Shown in pieces: positions 6,626 to 14,168 of a stretch of 27,100 bases of DNA. The stretch lies in IMG/VR virus record IMGVR_UViG_3300007623_000030, positions 1-27,100 of that record; one strand, 5' to 3'. The number at the start of each line of letters is the position of its first letter. Within the stretch, counting starts at the first letter, position 1. Below the pieces are notes generated by a model. It did not search any database. It was not told where the DNA came from and saw only the letters and a program-made list of their open reading frames with translations. This DNA is from a virus. The translations under genes and the position numbers were made by a program.

Positions 6626-7084
6626 TTACTTCATCTTTTTAGCGGCTTCCTGAACTTCTCTGGGATCAACAACACCCTCGCTCATTAGCCTGTTACGATT
6701 ACCTAGATGTGCTACTTCAACATCTGCTTTATTTTGCCCATGATACTTTACAGCATGACCTTCTTCGATAAGAATCTCTGATACAGTTTTATCGCCTACA
6801 ATAAAGTCTCCGAGAATACGCCCGAACTTGCCTTTCATGTCTTCACCGTCTTTTGCGGCAAATGTTTTAAGCGTACATTCTTTTCCAAGTAACTCTTTGA
6901 GGCGATGCTTTGACGCTAGACCAAAAATCTTTTCTACTTGATCGCTAGTACGTGACTCAGGAGTATCTATACCCATGATGCGGACTCGCTCATCTTTTAG
7001 CCAGACGCCAAAGCCTAAGTCGATATCAACATCAACCGTGTCACCATCAACTACTTTAATTAGCTTTGCTCTATATTCGTACAT
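6626..7084 (-). CDS. staphylococcal-type thermonuclease (SNase family)
   Basis: A 152-aa OB-fold nuclease with all family active-site positions: VVDGDT (Asp15, equivalent to Asp21 of the staphylococcal enzyme), ERVRIMGIDTPES with Arg35, Asp40, Thr41 and Glu43, and GKFGRIL with Arg89 (Arg87 equivalent). It hydrolyses DNA or RNA phosphodiester bonds with Ca2+ in characterised members. No signal peptide is seen, so it acts in the cell or in the particle. TAATG overlap with gp4 and an AGGAGT ribosome-binding site inside gp4 show tight late co-expression with virion genes rather than with replication genes. Roles in host DNA breakdown or in DNA packaging/entry are both possible. Confidence 0.9.
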   Translation of the reverse strand: MYEYRAKLIKVVDGDTVDVDIDLGFGVWLKDERVRIMGIDTPESRTSDQVEKIFGLASKHRLKELLGKECTLKTFAAKDGEDMKGKFGRILGDFIVGDKTVSEILIEEGHAVKYHGQNKADVEVAHLGNRNRLMSEGVVDPREVQEAAKKMK

Positions 7085-7545
7085 TACTTTACTCCTAAAT
7101 GACCTTCATGCATAATCTGAAACTTCCATCCTCGATCTTTACAAAACTCCTCAGCCGCTTCCCACTTTGCTTGGTTCACACCCCAAGTCTTAACTTCGTT
7201 TATGTAACGTGGGCTAACTCGACCAGTTTTAGTCTTTGCTTTGCTCACGTCAGGTGGTACTGTCTGCGCCTTAGGCTTAACTTCGATTACTATAGTTTCT
7301 CTTATGCCCTCTTTATTTATCTGTTTTACAATGAAGTCTGTGAAGTATCTATGTATCTTTCCATCGATTGGACTACGGTACGGTATGACCAATTCTTCAC
7401 TTCCCCATTGTATAACTTTAGGATGAGAGTCTAGGTAGCGCATGAGTTTGAATTCCCAACTACTTCTATAAATAATATTGGTGGGATCACCCATGTATTT
7501 CTTTGGATTCTTAGGTTTAAACCTACCTTGATGATATCTTCCCAT
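7084..7545 (-). CDS. 4: gp4 head completion protein (TnsA/VSR-like nuclease fold)
   Basis: A 153-aa protein matching T4 gp4 (150 aa) in length and start (MGRYHQGRFKPKNPKKY). The nuclease-like core is intact: IIYRSSWEFKLMRYL (Glu31), RYFTDF (Asp70) and IVIEVKPK (Glu88, Lys90), the Glu-Asp-ExK pattern of TnsA-type endonucleases. In T4 gp4 acts after DNA packaging to make heads competent for tail joining. It is the first gene of the leftward operon; GGAAG lies 5 nt before ATG 7545 and a - strand late promoter lies about 40 bp upstream. Confidence 0.9.
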   Translation of the reverse strand: MGRYHQGRFKPKNPKKYMGDPTNIIYRSSWEFKLMRYLDSHPKVIQWGSEELVIPYRSPIDGKIHRYFTDFIVKQINKEGIRETIVIEVKPKAQTVPPDVSKAKTKTGRVSPRYINEVKTWGVNQAKWEAAEEFCKDRGWKFQIMHEGHLGVK

Positions 7546-7568
7546 CGGACTTCCATTATGATTAACGA

Positions 7569-7576
7569 TATAAATA
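7569..7576 (+). promoter_or_regulatory. T4-type late promoter, rightward
   Basis: A perfect TATAAATA box at 7569-7576, 32 bp before the gp48 ATG (7608). T4 late promoters consist essentially of this box, read by gp55-holoenzyme with gp33 and gp45. No -35 element is needed or seen. Confidence 0.85.
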
Positions 7577-7586
7577 CTAGTAATGC

Positions 7587-7594
7587 TATTTATA
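7587..7594 (-). promoter_or_regulatory. T4-type late promoter, leftward
   Basis: The + strand reads TATTTATA at 7587-7594, giving a perfect TATAAATA on the - strand, 42 bp upstream of the gp4 ATG. It is only 10 bp from the rightward box, so the two late transcripts would start within each other's promoter region. Confidence 0.82.
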
Positions 7595-7607
7595 GGGAAC
7601 AGGCAAG

Positions 7608-8477
7608 ATGACTGTAGAAAAAGATAAAAGTGCGAAAAAGGACAAAAGTAATATTGTCCAACATCGTTATCCTCTCACGCCCGGAGAGCATAACATCGTA
7701 CTTATTTTTAAGAACTACTCGTACAATAGTAGTCAGGGCGGATTCGTTAAGGGTGCGGCTGCTGAAAGTATAGGTACGTGTACGCTTCCTATTCCTTCAA
7801 ATCTAGTAGACACTTATAGCGTGAAAGTTGGACCAAACGAATTAGGCATGGCTGGAGCTCTGACTGTAGATGCACTAACGGGCAATGCGTCTGGACTAGG
7901 TTCTGATGTTGTTTCTGGACTCAATAACCTAGCAGGCGGATCAGGTGGATTTGCTGAGAGTGCGGCTGCTGTTGCATCATCGGCTAAACTATTCGGGCAG
8001 TTTATAGGAAGAAACGCACTAGATTCTATTCCCGGTGGTGGAGGCATAGCCTCAGGTATTGACATTGCAACTGGTACAGCTATCAACCCTCACGTAGCAT
8101 TGAAATTTGATGGTGTAGACTTAAAGCAACATACGTTTAACTGGCAGTTGTCACCACGCAATGAAAGAGAAGCGACTGAGATTAACACAATTTCTAGATT
8201 CATCAAAGCGAACATGTTGCCTGATTATCCAACTCAAGGCGAAAGCGCACTCTCTAGGGCATTACTTGAGTACCCAGCACTTGTTGACGTATACTTCACA
8301 GGTATTAATCAGAGATACTTCTATTATTACAAGACGGCTATGATTAATACGTTTACGACCGACTACACTCCTAATGGTCTAGCACTAAACAAAGGCGGTA
8401 AGCCGGCTTTCGTTAATATGTCTATGACTATAACCGAAGCGCAAATTCACACCCGTAAAGACATATTAGATCAGTAG
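7608..8477 (+). CDS. 48: gp48 baseplate tail-tube cap
   Basis: A 289-aa protein (T4 gp48: 364 aa). The C-terminal half carries the family pattern: NPHVALKFDGVDLKQHTFNW, then QLSPRNEREATEINTISRFI and a final tube-like set of strands. The middle (about 80-160) is Gly/Ala/Ser-rich, as in other gp48 forms. gp48 caps the hub and, with gp54, templates the tail tube. It is the first gene of the rightward late block, after a TATAAATA box and an AGGCAAG ribosome-binding site. gp53 follows 9 nt later. Confidence 0.8.
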   Translation: MTVEKDKSAKKDKSNIVQHRYPLTPGEHNIVLIFKNYSYNSSQGGFVKGAAAESIGTCTLPIPSNLVDTYSVKVGPNELGMAGALTVDALTGNASGLGSDVVSGLNNLAGGSGGFAESAAAVASSAKLFGQFIGRNALDSIPGGGGIASGIDIATGTAINPHVALKFDGVDLKQHTFNWQLSPRNEREATEINTISRFIKANMLPDYPTQGESALSRALLEYPALVDVYFTGINQRYFYYYKTAMINTFTTDYTPNGLALNKGGKPAFVNMSMTITEAQIHTRKDILDQ

Positions 8478-8486
8478 GACTAAATC

Positions 8487-9092
8487 ATGCCTAAGTATTT
8501 TCAGAACTTTCCAGTAGTAAAGCATACTAATCAGAACTTAGTTGATATTACTAAACGTGCGAAATTTAAAAGCACTATAGCAGAGAATCCTAATGTCTAC
8601 ATGCCTTACACAATTAAGAATGATGAGACGGTCGAGGAACTATCTTATTACTACTACGGAACAGTTGACTACGTGTGGATGATTTGGCTAGCAAACGACT
8701 CGCTTGATCCATACAAAGACTGGCCGATGACTGATGCTAACTTGAATGCATACATTGCAGATAAGTATAAAGAAGAATATGTTGCAAGCACTGGAGATAC
8801 GAATCCAACTCCGCAGCAAGTAATTGAATGGACAATGAATGCTACTATTGATGATAACATATTATATTACGAAGCGCAAGACGAAGACGGAGAAACCATC
8901 CAAGTAAGTTTAGAGACTTGGCAACTAGCAAGCATATTCGACCAAGAGTACGCTGGCAAGTATGAATGGACTGCTGTGCGAATCTATGACGCTGAACTTG
9001 AAGCGAATGAAAATAAGCGAGTTATTCAAGTAGTCAATAAAGACTATGCAGAACAAATCGCCCGTGAATTTAAGAGACTGATGAATGGCTGA
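8487..9092 (+). CDS. 53: gp53 baseplate wedge subunit
   Basis: A 201-aa protein matching T4 gp53 (196 aa). The LysM-like N-terminal half shows IKNDETVEELSYYYYGTVDY, then VWMIWLANDSLDPYKDWPM, and the C-terminus ends in a helix (YAEQIAREFKRLMNG). gp53 joins adjacent wedges during baseplate assembly around the hub. GGA lies before the ATG, and the end overlaps the next start by 8 nt. The neighbours gp48 and hub agree with a baseplate role. Confidence 0.85.
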   Translation: MPKYFQNFPVVKHTNQNLVDITKRAKFKSTIAENPNVYMPYTIKNDETVEELSYYYYGTVDYVWMIWLANDSLDPYKDWPMTDANLNAYIADKYKEEYVASTGDTNPTPQQVIEWTMNATIDDNILYYEAQDEDGETIQVSLETWQLASIFDQEYAGKYEWTAVRIYDAELEANENKRVIQVVNKDYAEQIAREFKRLMNG

Positions 9093-10488
9093 TCAAACGC
9101 AATTTAAACCTGCAGGCAAGTATACGCTCAAGAAATTTGAGCTATCAACAATCACTACTGAAGGTAGTAGTGAGGCTGGTGCAGGAGATAGACCTACTGA
9201 CCAACAAGCAATATCAGATGCTAAGTCAGACATAAAAGGTCTAGTACATGTATGGAACATCGAAGAGTCCATCATGAAAGGCTATCTACGTGGTAGCGCA
9301 AAGATTTACGATGCAAATGGAGTGTACTACGGCTTCCCTATACGTGGGCAAGAAAAACTCACTATAGTATATGAAGATTGGGCAGGTGAGTCACGTACTG
9401 AAGATATGATGATTTATGCAGTGACAGATATCCGTCGTGGCAAAGAAAACGATGACTCTATGCTTGAATACACCATTCACTTTGTATCATGGGGCAAGTT
9501 CTGGTCAGATAGATATACAGTTTCACGTTGTATCGCTGACGGCACAGGATCGAATAGACGATATGTTAGTGTGGATCAGCAAGTAGAAGTTTTATTTGAT
9601 GACTACTACTATGACAATGGACAAGGCACTCAAAAAAGATTGTTCTTGCAACCTACTGATGGTGATGCTAAAATAGTAATACCGAATTATCGCCCAGAAG
9701 AAGCCATGCATCTAATGTCGAGAAAGGCATATGACGCAAACTTCAAATCACACTATTTCAGATTCTACGAAAACCGTGATCAGTACAACTTCGTCAATCT
9801 CGAAAGTATGGTATATCGTGCGCAAAAGGCTAAAAAGAAATATTCATATGGTGCTGGTACACTAGATCAGACGCCAGAAGCCGAGAAAGAGCGCATGAGC
9901 AGATTGATTACAATTGAAATGCAAAGCCCTGTTGATACGTTTGAGTGTATGAAATCTGGCGCATATCGTAGAAAGTTGAGTGAAGTTGATATCATCAACC
10001 GAAGAGTTATCACTACGGAGTATGACCATACAGAATACGCTACGTTTGAATATTACTATCCTGGCAGTGGCATACCCGGTGCACCTCTAGCAGTCAATCT
10101 ACTGCACACTCAGGACTTCATTGACGAACATCTAAATAATCCAGCAGAAGACTTTGTTATTAAAGATTATCCGGATAGCGATAGGGAAAACGCTTACGGG
10201 TTATCTCCAAAAACTAATTATGGTGAAGTCTATCCTCAGAAGAAATCTTACTTTTACGATTACAAGCAATCAAGATACGTGGTGAAGATTTACGGAGATA
10301 ATAAAATCGTAGCTGGCGATATCATTGAACTAGAAATACCATACTTTACTACATGGGATAAAACAGAACAGCCTATAGATAGACAACGTTCTGGATACTA
10401 TCTAGTAGAGTCTATTAATAATGAATTTGCGGAATCGACTTACGTTCAGACACTAACAGTCTCACGTGGTCCACTAGCAGACGCATAG
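9085..10488 (+). CDS. gp27-like baseplate hub protein
   Basis: A 467-aa protein placed where the hub barrel is expected, directly before the gp5 OB-fold gene. The N-terminal half has the early-strand pattern LVHVWNIEESIMKGYLRGSA then YYGFPIRGQEKLTIVYEDW, typical of hub proteins of the gp27/gpD type, with helices and strands around PNYRPEEAMHLMSRKAYDAN. The C-terminal part ends in strands that include RSGYYLVESINNEF. T4 gp27 is 391 aa and forms a trimer that holds gp5. I see no diagnostic gp27 motif; the call rests on pattern, length and neighbours. The start overlaps gp53, and AAGAG lies before the ATG. Confidence 0.65.
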   Translation: MADQTQFKPAGKYTLKKFELSTITTEGSSEAGAGDRPTDQQAISDAKSDIKGLVHVWNIEESIMKGYLRGSAKIYDANGVYYGFPIRGQEKLTIVYEDWAGESRTEDMMIYAVTDIRRGKENDDSMLEYTIHFVSWGKFWSDRYTVSRCIADGTGSNRRYVSVDQQVEVLFDDYYYDNGQGTQKRLFLQPTDGDAKIVIPNYRPEEAMHLMSRKAYDANFKSHYFRFYENRDQYNFVNLESMVYRAQKAKKKYSYGAGTLDQTPEAEKERMSRLITIEMQSPVDTFECMKSGAYRRKLSEVDIINRRVITTEYDHTEYATFEYYYPGSGIPGAPLAVNLLHTQDFIDEHLNNPAEDFVIKDYPDSDRENAYGLSPKTNYGEVYPQKKSYFYDYKQSRYVVKIYGDNKIVAGDIIELEIPYFTTWDKTEQPIDRQRSGYYLVESINNEFAESTYVQTLTVSRGPLADA

Positions 10489-10499
10489 CGGAGTTATAA

Positions 10500-10847
10500 A
10501 TGTTTACACCTGAAACTGGAATGCAATTACATTGGTTTATCGGCGAAGTTGTCGATAAAGATGATCCCACGAATAGTGGTCGGGTGCGTGTACGTGCTTT
10601 CGGATATCATCCATCATCGAATCCAAACGATCCTAAAATCGATAAGACTGAGAAAGACGAAGTATTTGATGAAGACTTGCCATGGGCATTTGTTGTAAAT
10701 GGAACATACGGTAAAATGATGTGTATTCCTGATGAGGGAGATTGGGTAGTAGGATTCTTTGCTGACGGTAGAGACGCACAACATCCATTTATTATAGGAA
10801 CACTCTATGGTCAGAACATAGACGATAACGGAGCGGCTGATGGCTAA
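10500..10847 (+). CDS. 5: gp5 N-terminal OB-fold protein (spike base), separate gene
   Basis: A 115-aa protein corresponding to the gp5 OB domain (residues 1-129 of T4 gp5). Family features are MQLHWFIGEVVDKDDPTNSG then RVRVRAFGYHP, LPWAFVV, and the closing GDWVVGFFADGRDAQHPFII then GTLYGQN. In T4 this domain attaches the needle to the gp27 hub. The gene ends here, with no lysozyme domain following. GGAG lies before the ATG, and the end overlaps the needle gene by 8 nt in another frame. Confidence 0.85.
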   Translation: MFTPETGMQLHWFIGEVVDKDDPTNSGRVRVRAFGYHPSSNPNDPKIDKTEKDEVFDEDLPWAFVVNGTYGKMMCIPDEGDWVVGFFADGRDAQHPFIIGTLYGQNIDDNGAADG

Positions 10848-11841
10848 AATATCAAAAGACTATCTTGACAACTTTGGAAAGGTACCGATCAGTCCATGGT
10901 TGAGTGGTGAGCAAGCCCATCATACTTCTACTGTTGTTCAAGGCGGTGCAAAGCGTGATAAGATTGAGGGACCTGGTGAACGCACTTGGGCTGAACCTGA
11001 TACAATCTCTCCTTCACGTAGTATGAACACTGTTGTCTTTCAAGCTAAGAATGGCGGTAACTCTGTTGTTATCAATGACGAAGGTTCAGATGGTGATGGC
11101 TATATGCTTATCACTCACAACACAGGTACCGTTGTACAGATAGATCAACATGGTACTGTATTTATTAAATCATTCGGTGATACGTATAACACCACTGAGG
11201 GTATCATGTACCAACGCTCAGACGGTGACACTAATCAGAATGTTGGGGGTGACTGGAACGTAAAAGTAGAAGGTGGCTCTAATAACGTATTTGTACAAGG
11301 TGACGTTAACATCGAATGCGAGAATTACAATTTAGAAGTTCGTGGTAAAGCGACTATCAATGCCGCTGAAGCATTGGAACTACGTGGTGCTAAAGTTTCT
11401 ATCGAAGCACACTCTACTGACATAGACGTAGCTGCGGCTGAAAACGTCCGTCTAGGTGCTTTGTCAGGAAGAATGAGTTTTGTTTCTGAAGCAGATATGG
11501 TACTCAACACGAATGCCATATTGAATGCATTCGGTAAGAGTCAGTTAAATATAGGCTCAGAAGGAATGATCGGCATCAAAAACGATGGAGCGTTTAATGT
11601 TAATTCTGGTGGCAACATAGATATGCTATCTGGTGGAACATCTTATCTTGATGGTAAGGAAGTACGTCTTGGTGAGAACGGCGGGGCGGGTTCAGTTGTA
11701 CCTGCACAACCAGAGCTACCTAAGATGCCTAAACTTAAAGACCCAGAAGCACGTAGACCTTCGCAGAATAGTGAAGCAGGCGTTTCGACTGTTTACCCAT
11801 CGCCTTCACCACATACAGATAGACTTGGAGACGATACCTAA
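10840..11841 (+). CDS. gp5 C-terminal-like beta-helical needle protein
   Basis: A 333-aa protein. From about residue 60 it is a chain of short beta strands with Gly/Asn turns; part has the octad spacing of the T4 gp5 needle (NVGGDWNVKVEGGSNNVFVQ then GDVNIECENYNLEVRG). After about residue 280 it becomes Pro-rich and disordered (VPAQPELPKMPKLKDPEARR). It probably trimerises into the membrane-piercing spike. In T4 this part is joined to an OB fold and a lysozyme on one chain; here it is its own gene. Its start has GGAG and overlaps the OB-fold gene; its stop overlaps the peptidase start (TAATG). Confidence 0.75.
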   Translation: MAKISKDYLDNFGKVPISPWLSGEQAHHTSTVVQGGAKRDKIEGPGERTWAEPDTISPSRSMNTVVFQAKNGGNSVVINDEGSDGDGYMLITHNTGTVVQIDQHGTVFIKSFGDTYNTTEGIMYQRSDGDTNQNVGGDWNVKVEGGSNNVFVQGDVNIECENYNLEVRGKATINAAEALELRGAKVSIEAHSTDIDVAAAENVRLGALSGRMSFVSEADMVLNTNAILNAFGKSQLNIGSEGMIGIKNDGAFNVNSGGNIDMLSGGTSYLDGKEVRLGENGGAGSVVPAQPELPKMPKLKDPEARRPSQNSEAGVSTVYPSPSPHTDRLGDDT

Positions 11842-13727
11842 TGAAGTGTTTTCCTAAAACAACGGCAAGTATCTACGGAGATTATATTCTAGAGACGGGT
11901 TCTGCCCCAAACTTGAATATGTTTGACATTGTTAATAAGCAGAACAATCCTGCCGATAACTACGATACGCAAACGCTACTAGATATCTCAAGTGGACTAG
12001 CGGCTGTTTTGCCAGTAACTAACACCTCTGCATATCCGTATACTGATAGTCGATACAAGCAAGGTCCTATTCTCTTCCCAGAGATAGCTGACTTTCTGAA
12101 TGAGACTGGTCTGAATGCGGAACAGGTTAGTGAAACTCTGAAAGACTATCGTGCTTCAATTCCAGAAGACATTAATGGAGTGATGCCTAATACGCCTAAA
12201 GACGTTGACATTCTTTTAAAGCAATTAGAATTTTACTATGCAGATAACCTTGGTCTAACTATAGCCGGTGGTCTATGTAGTGCCTCAATCAACCCGTTCG
12301 GCAAGCTAGGGGATCTTCTTAGCAAGATAACACTAGCCGGACAGTTGCTTGGTGCGTTACTAGATTTTAACCTAGCTGACATACTTGGACCATTTACTGC
12401 ACTAAAAGCCAAACTTGAAAAGATTGTTGATGAATTAGCCGAGACGCTGAAAGCACAGGTTGATGGTATTGTCAAGTCTGCACAATCATTTGTTAAGAAT
12501 GTGAAAGCAGGCGCTAAGAAGATCAAAAAGAAACTACAGAAAATGGTTTCTAACATTAAGAACTTCTTTTCTGGCGATAGCGTTACTGGCTTGAAAGATA
12601 AGATTGGCGAATTCGTAAGCAAAGCAGTTGATCAGTTCGAAGAAATCACTCCTGCTGTTATCGGTCTTTTGATGTTCCGTTTCTGTCAATTCACAGAAAT
12701 GCTTCAATTGTTTATGTTGTCTCCAGTCAATGTATTGAAAGACTTTATGAGCAAATTGAAAACCGAAGAGGCTGTAGTACGTGATGTTGCTCAAGTACGT
12801 ACACAAGACGCAGTGAATGCTGGCGCAGTACGTATTGATGAGAAAGGCATTCAAGAAGGTAAAGCGAGAATTGTAAAAGCGCAAAACGAACCTTCAATTG
12901 AACGTGACAGTAAGCCTACAGAGTTGCCTGTCGATTTACCAGAACCAGAACACTATGTCGCTTCAGACGATTTGACTGATGCTGAAAACGAAGCACTATC
13001 TGCACTTGGTCCAAGCGGTATGGACGGATACTTGAAGTTTGCGCCTTCTGTGATAAACATGGGCAAGTCAGTAAGTGATGCTGGTCCAAACGCAGGATTC
13101 TCTGAGATTCGAACAGAAGTTATGCAGAAGCTAGTGATTGTAGCAAGACGCATGGGTAAGACTTTGACAATCAACAGTGGATATCGCTCACCAGAATATA
13201 ATGAGCGTATTGGTGGAGCTAAAAACTCTCAACACAAATCTGGTCTAGCAGTTGATATCAGTATGGCAGGATTTAGTGATGACGATATTCGCAACTTCAT
13301 CCGCATTGCTTCTCAAGAAGGTTTCTTAGGAATTGCATATTACACTGGTGGCAACTTCACTCACTTAGACATTGGATCAAGACGCACTTGGGAAAGAGGT
13401 CACAGATTCGACAACTACTTGGCTATGCACTTGCAAGATGGATTCAGAAAAGGTAAAGCCGCACCAGTGCCACCAGTTGAAGAGCCTGCATTGCCTGAAG
13501 GTATTATTGCGGGAAGACGTGGATACATTGTAAAAGCGACTGATCCAACAGGTATGGAAGAAATTACAGTTGTAGCTTCATATGCATCTTTGGACCAAGC
13601 GATAGCTGTTAAGGATGCACTTGAGAATGGTAAAGGATATTCATACACATACAACGATGCTATAAGTGGTAGAAGAGGTCGATTCACTGTAGACGAACTA
13701 GGTAATGCTGAACGACAATTGATATGA
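11841..13727 (+). CDS. tail-associated M15-type peptidoglycan peptidase with coiled coil
   Basis: A 628-aa protein. The segment at about 415-515 is a D-Ala-D-Ala carboxypeptidase / L-Ala-D-Glu peptidase-like M15 domain: INSGYRSPEYNERIGGAKNS, QHKSGLAVDISM with His465 and Asp472, and FTHLDIG with His508, the three zinc ligands. Before it come a long Lys-rich coiled coil (about 180-250) and a hydrophobic helix (about 272-300); after it comes a beta-rich C-terminal tail with repeated GRRG. It lies between the needle and gp25, so it probably opens the cell wall during entry and replaces the T4 gp5 lysozyme. GGAG precedes the start. An endolysin role is less likely given the position. Confidence 0.82.
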   Translation: MKCFPKTTASIYGDYILETGSAPNLNMFDIVNKQNNPADNYDTQTLLDISSGLAAVLPVTNTSAYPYTDSRYKQGPILFPEIADFLNETGLNAEQVSETLKDYRASIPEDINGVMPNTPKDVDILLKQLEFYYADNLGLTIAGGLCSASINPFGKLGDLLSKITLAGQLLGALLDFNLADILGPFTALKAKLEKIVDELAETLKAQVDGIVKSAQSFVKNVKAGAKKIKKKLQKMVSNIKNFFSGDSVTGLKDKIGEFVSKAVDQFEEITPAVIGLLMFRFCQFTEMLQLFMLSPVNVLKDFMSKLKTEEAVVRDVAQVRTQDAVNAGAVRIDEKGIQEGKARIVKAQNEPSIERDSKPTELPVDLPEPEHYVASDDLTDAENEALSALGPSGMDGYLKFAPSVINMGKSVSDAGPNAGFSEIRTEVMQKLVIVARRMGKTLTINSGYRSPEYNERIGGAKNSQHKSGLAVDISMAGFSDDDIRNFIRIASQEGFLGIAYYTGGNFTHLDIGSRRTWERGHRFDNYLAMHLQDGFRKGKAAPVPPVEEPALPEGIIAGRRGYIVKATDPTGMEEITVVASYASLDQAIAVKDALENGKGYSYTYNDAISGRRGRFTVDELGNAERQLI

Positions 13728-13731
13728 TCAG

Positions 13732-13739
13732 TATAAATA
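13732..13739 (+). promoter_or_regulatory. T4-type late promoter for the wedge genes
   Basis: A perfect TATAAATA at 13732-13739 in the 30-bp gap between the peptidase stop and the gp25 ATG (13758), followed by an A-rich leader with AAGG. It should start a late transcript for gp25-gp6-gp7-gp8. Confidence 0.85.
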
Positions 13740-13757
13740 AAACAAAAAGGTAAAGAA

Positions 13758-14168
13758 ATGGCTACCAAAACACCTATTACTGCCAAGCGCACACTGTATA
13801 CGGACTTCTTCTCAGATTTCTATAGGAATCCTGTGAGTCAGGACCTTGCACGTATCACAAACGAAGAGGCAGTAAAACAGTCAATTAGAAATCTGCTGTT
13901 GACTGATAAGGGAGAAAGACCATATCAGCCTAAACTCGGATCTGATATCCGTAAATTACTATTTGAGAACATCATGCCAGATACAGTTATCTTGGCAAAG
14001 CAGATTATAAGAGAGACAATAGAAACGTATGAGCCTAGGGCTAACCTGATTGGTGTAGATGTTTTGGCTAATCCAGACTTACATACGATTCAAATTATTG
14101 TTGTATTCAACGTAATAAATAGTGAAGACGATATAACGTTAGTCACAACTCTAACAAGGGTACGATAA
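13758..14168 (+). CDS. 25: gp25 baseplate wedge subunit
   Basis: A 136-aa protein (T4 gp25: 132 aa) of the gp25-like sheath-initiator family. It has the early FSDFYRNPVSQDLARITNEE, then LLTDKGERPYQPKLGSDIRK, and the conserved EPR at residues 92-94 before the final strands. gp25 starts sheath assembly and binds the gp6 wedge core. It has its own late promoter and an AAGG ribosome-binding site. The stop overlaps the gp6 start (TAATG). Confidence 0.93.
   Translation: MATKTPITAKRTLYTDFFSDFYRNPVSQDLARITNEEAVKQSIRNLLLTDKGERPYQPKLGSDIRKLLFENIMPDTVILAKQIIRETIETYEPRANLIGVDVLANPDLHTIQIIVVFNVINSEDDITLVTTLTRVR

Noticed and set aside
7467-7474. A perfect TATAAATA on the + strand inside the gp4 gene
   Set aside because: It is antisense within a conserved coding stretch (IIYRS codons) and about 100 bp before the better placed box at 7569; chance is as likely as function in AT-rich DNA.
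10495-10502. TATAAATG-like sequence at the start of the OB-fold gene
   Set aside because: It has a mismatch at the last base and overlaps the start codon, so a transcript from it would begin inside the gene.
10500-11841. Possible sequencing frameshift breaking a single gp5 gene
   Set aside because: The two genes overlap by 8 nt with a proper stop, a new ATG and a GGAG ribosome-binding site, and no lysozyme remnant is seen between them.
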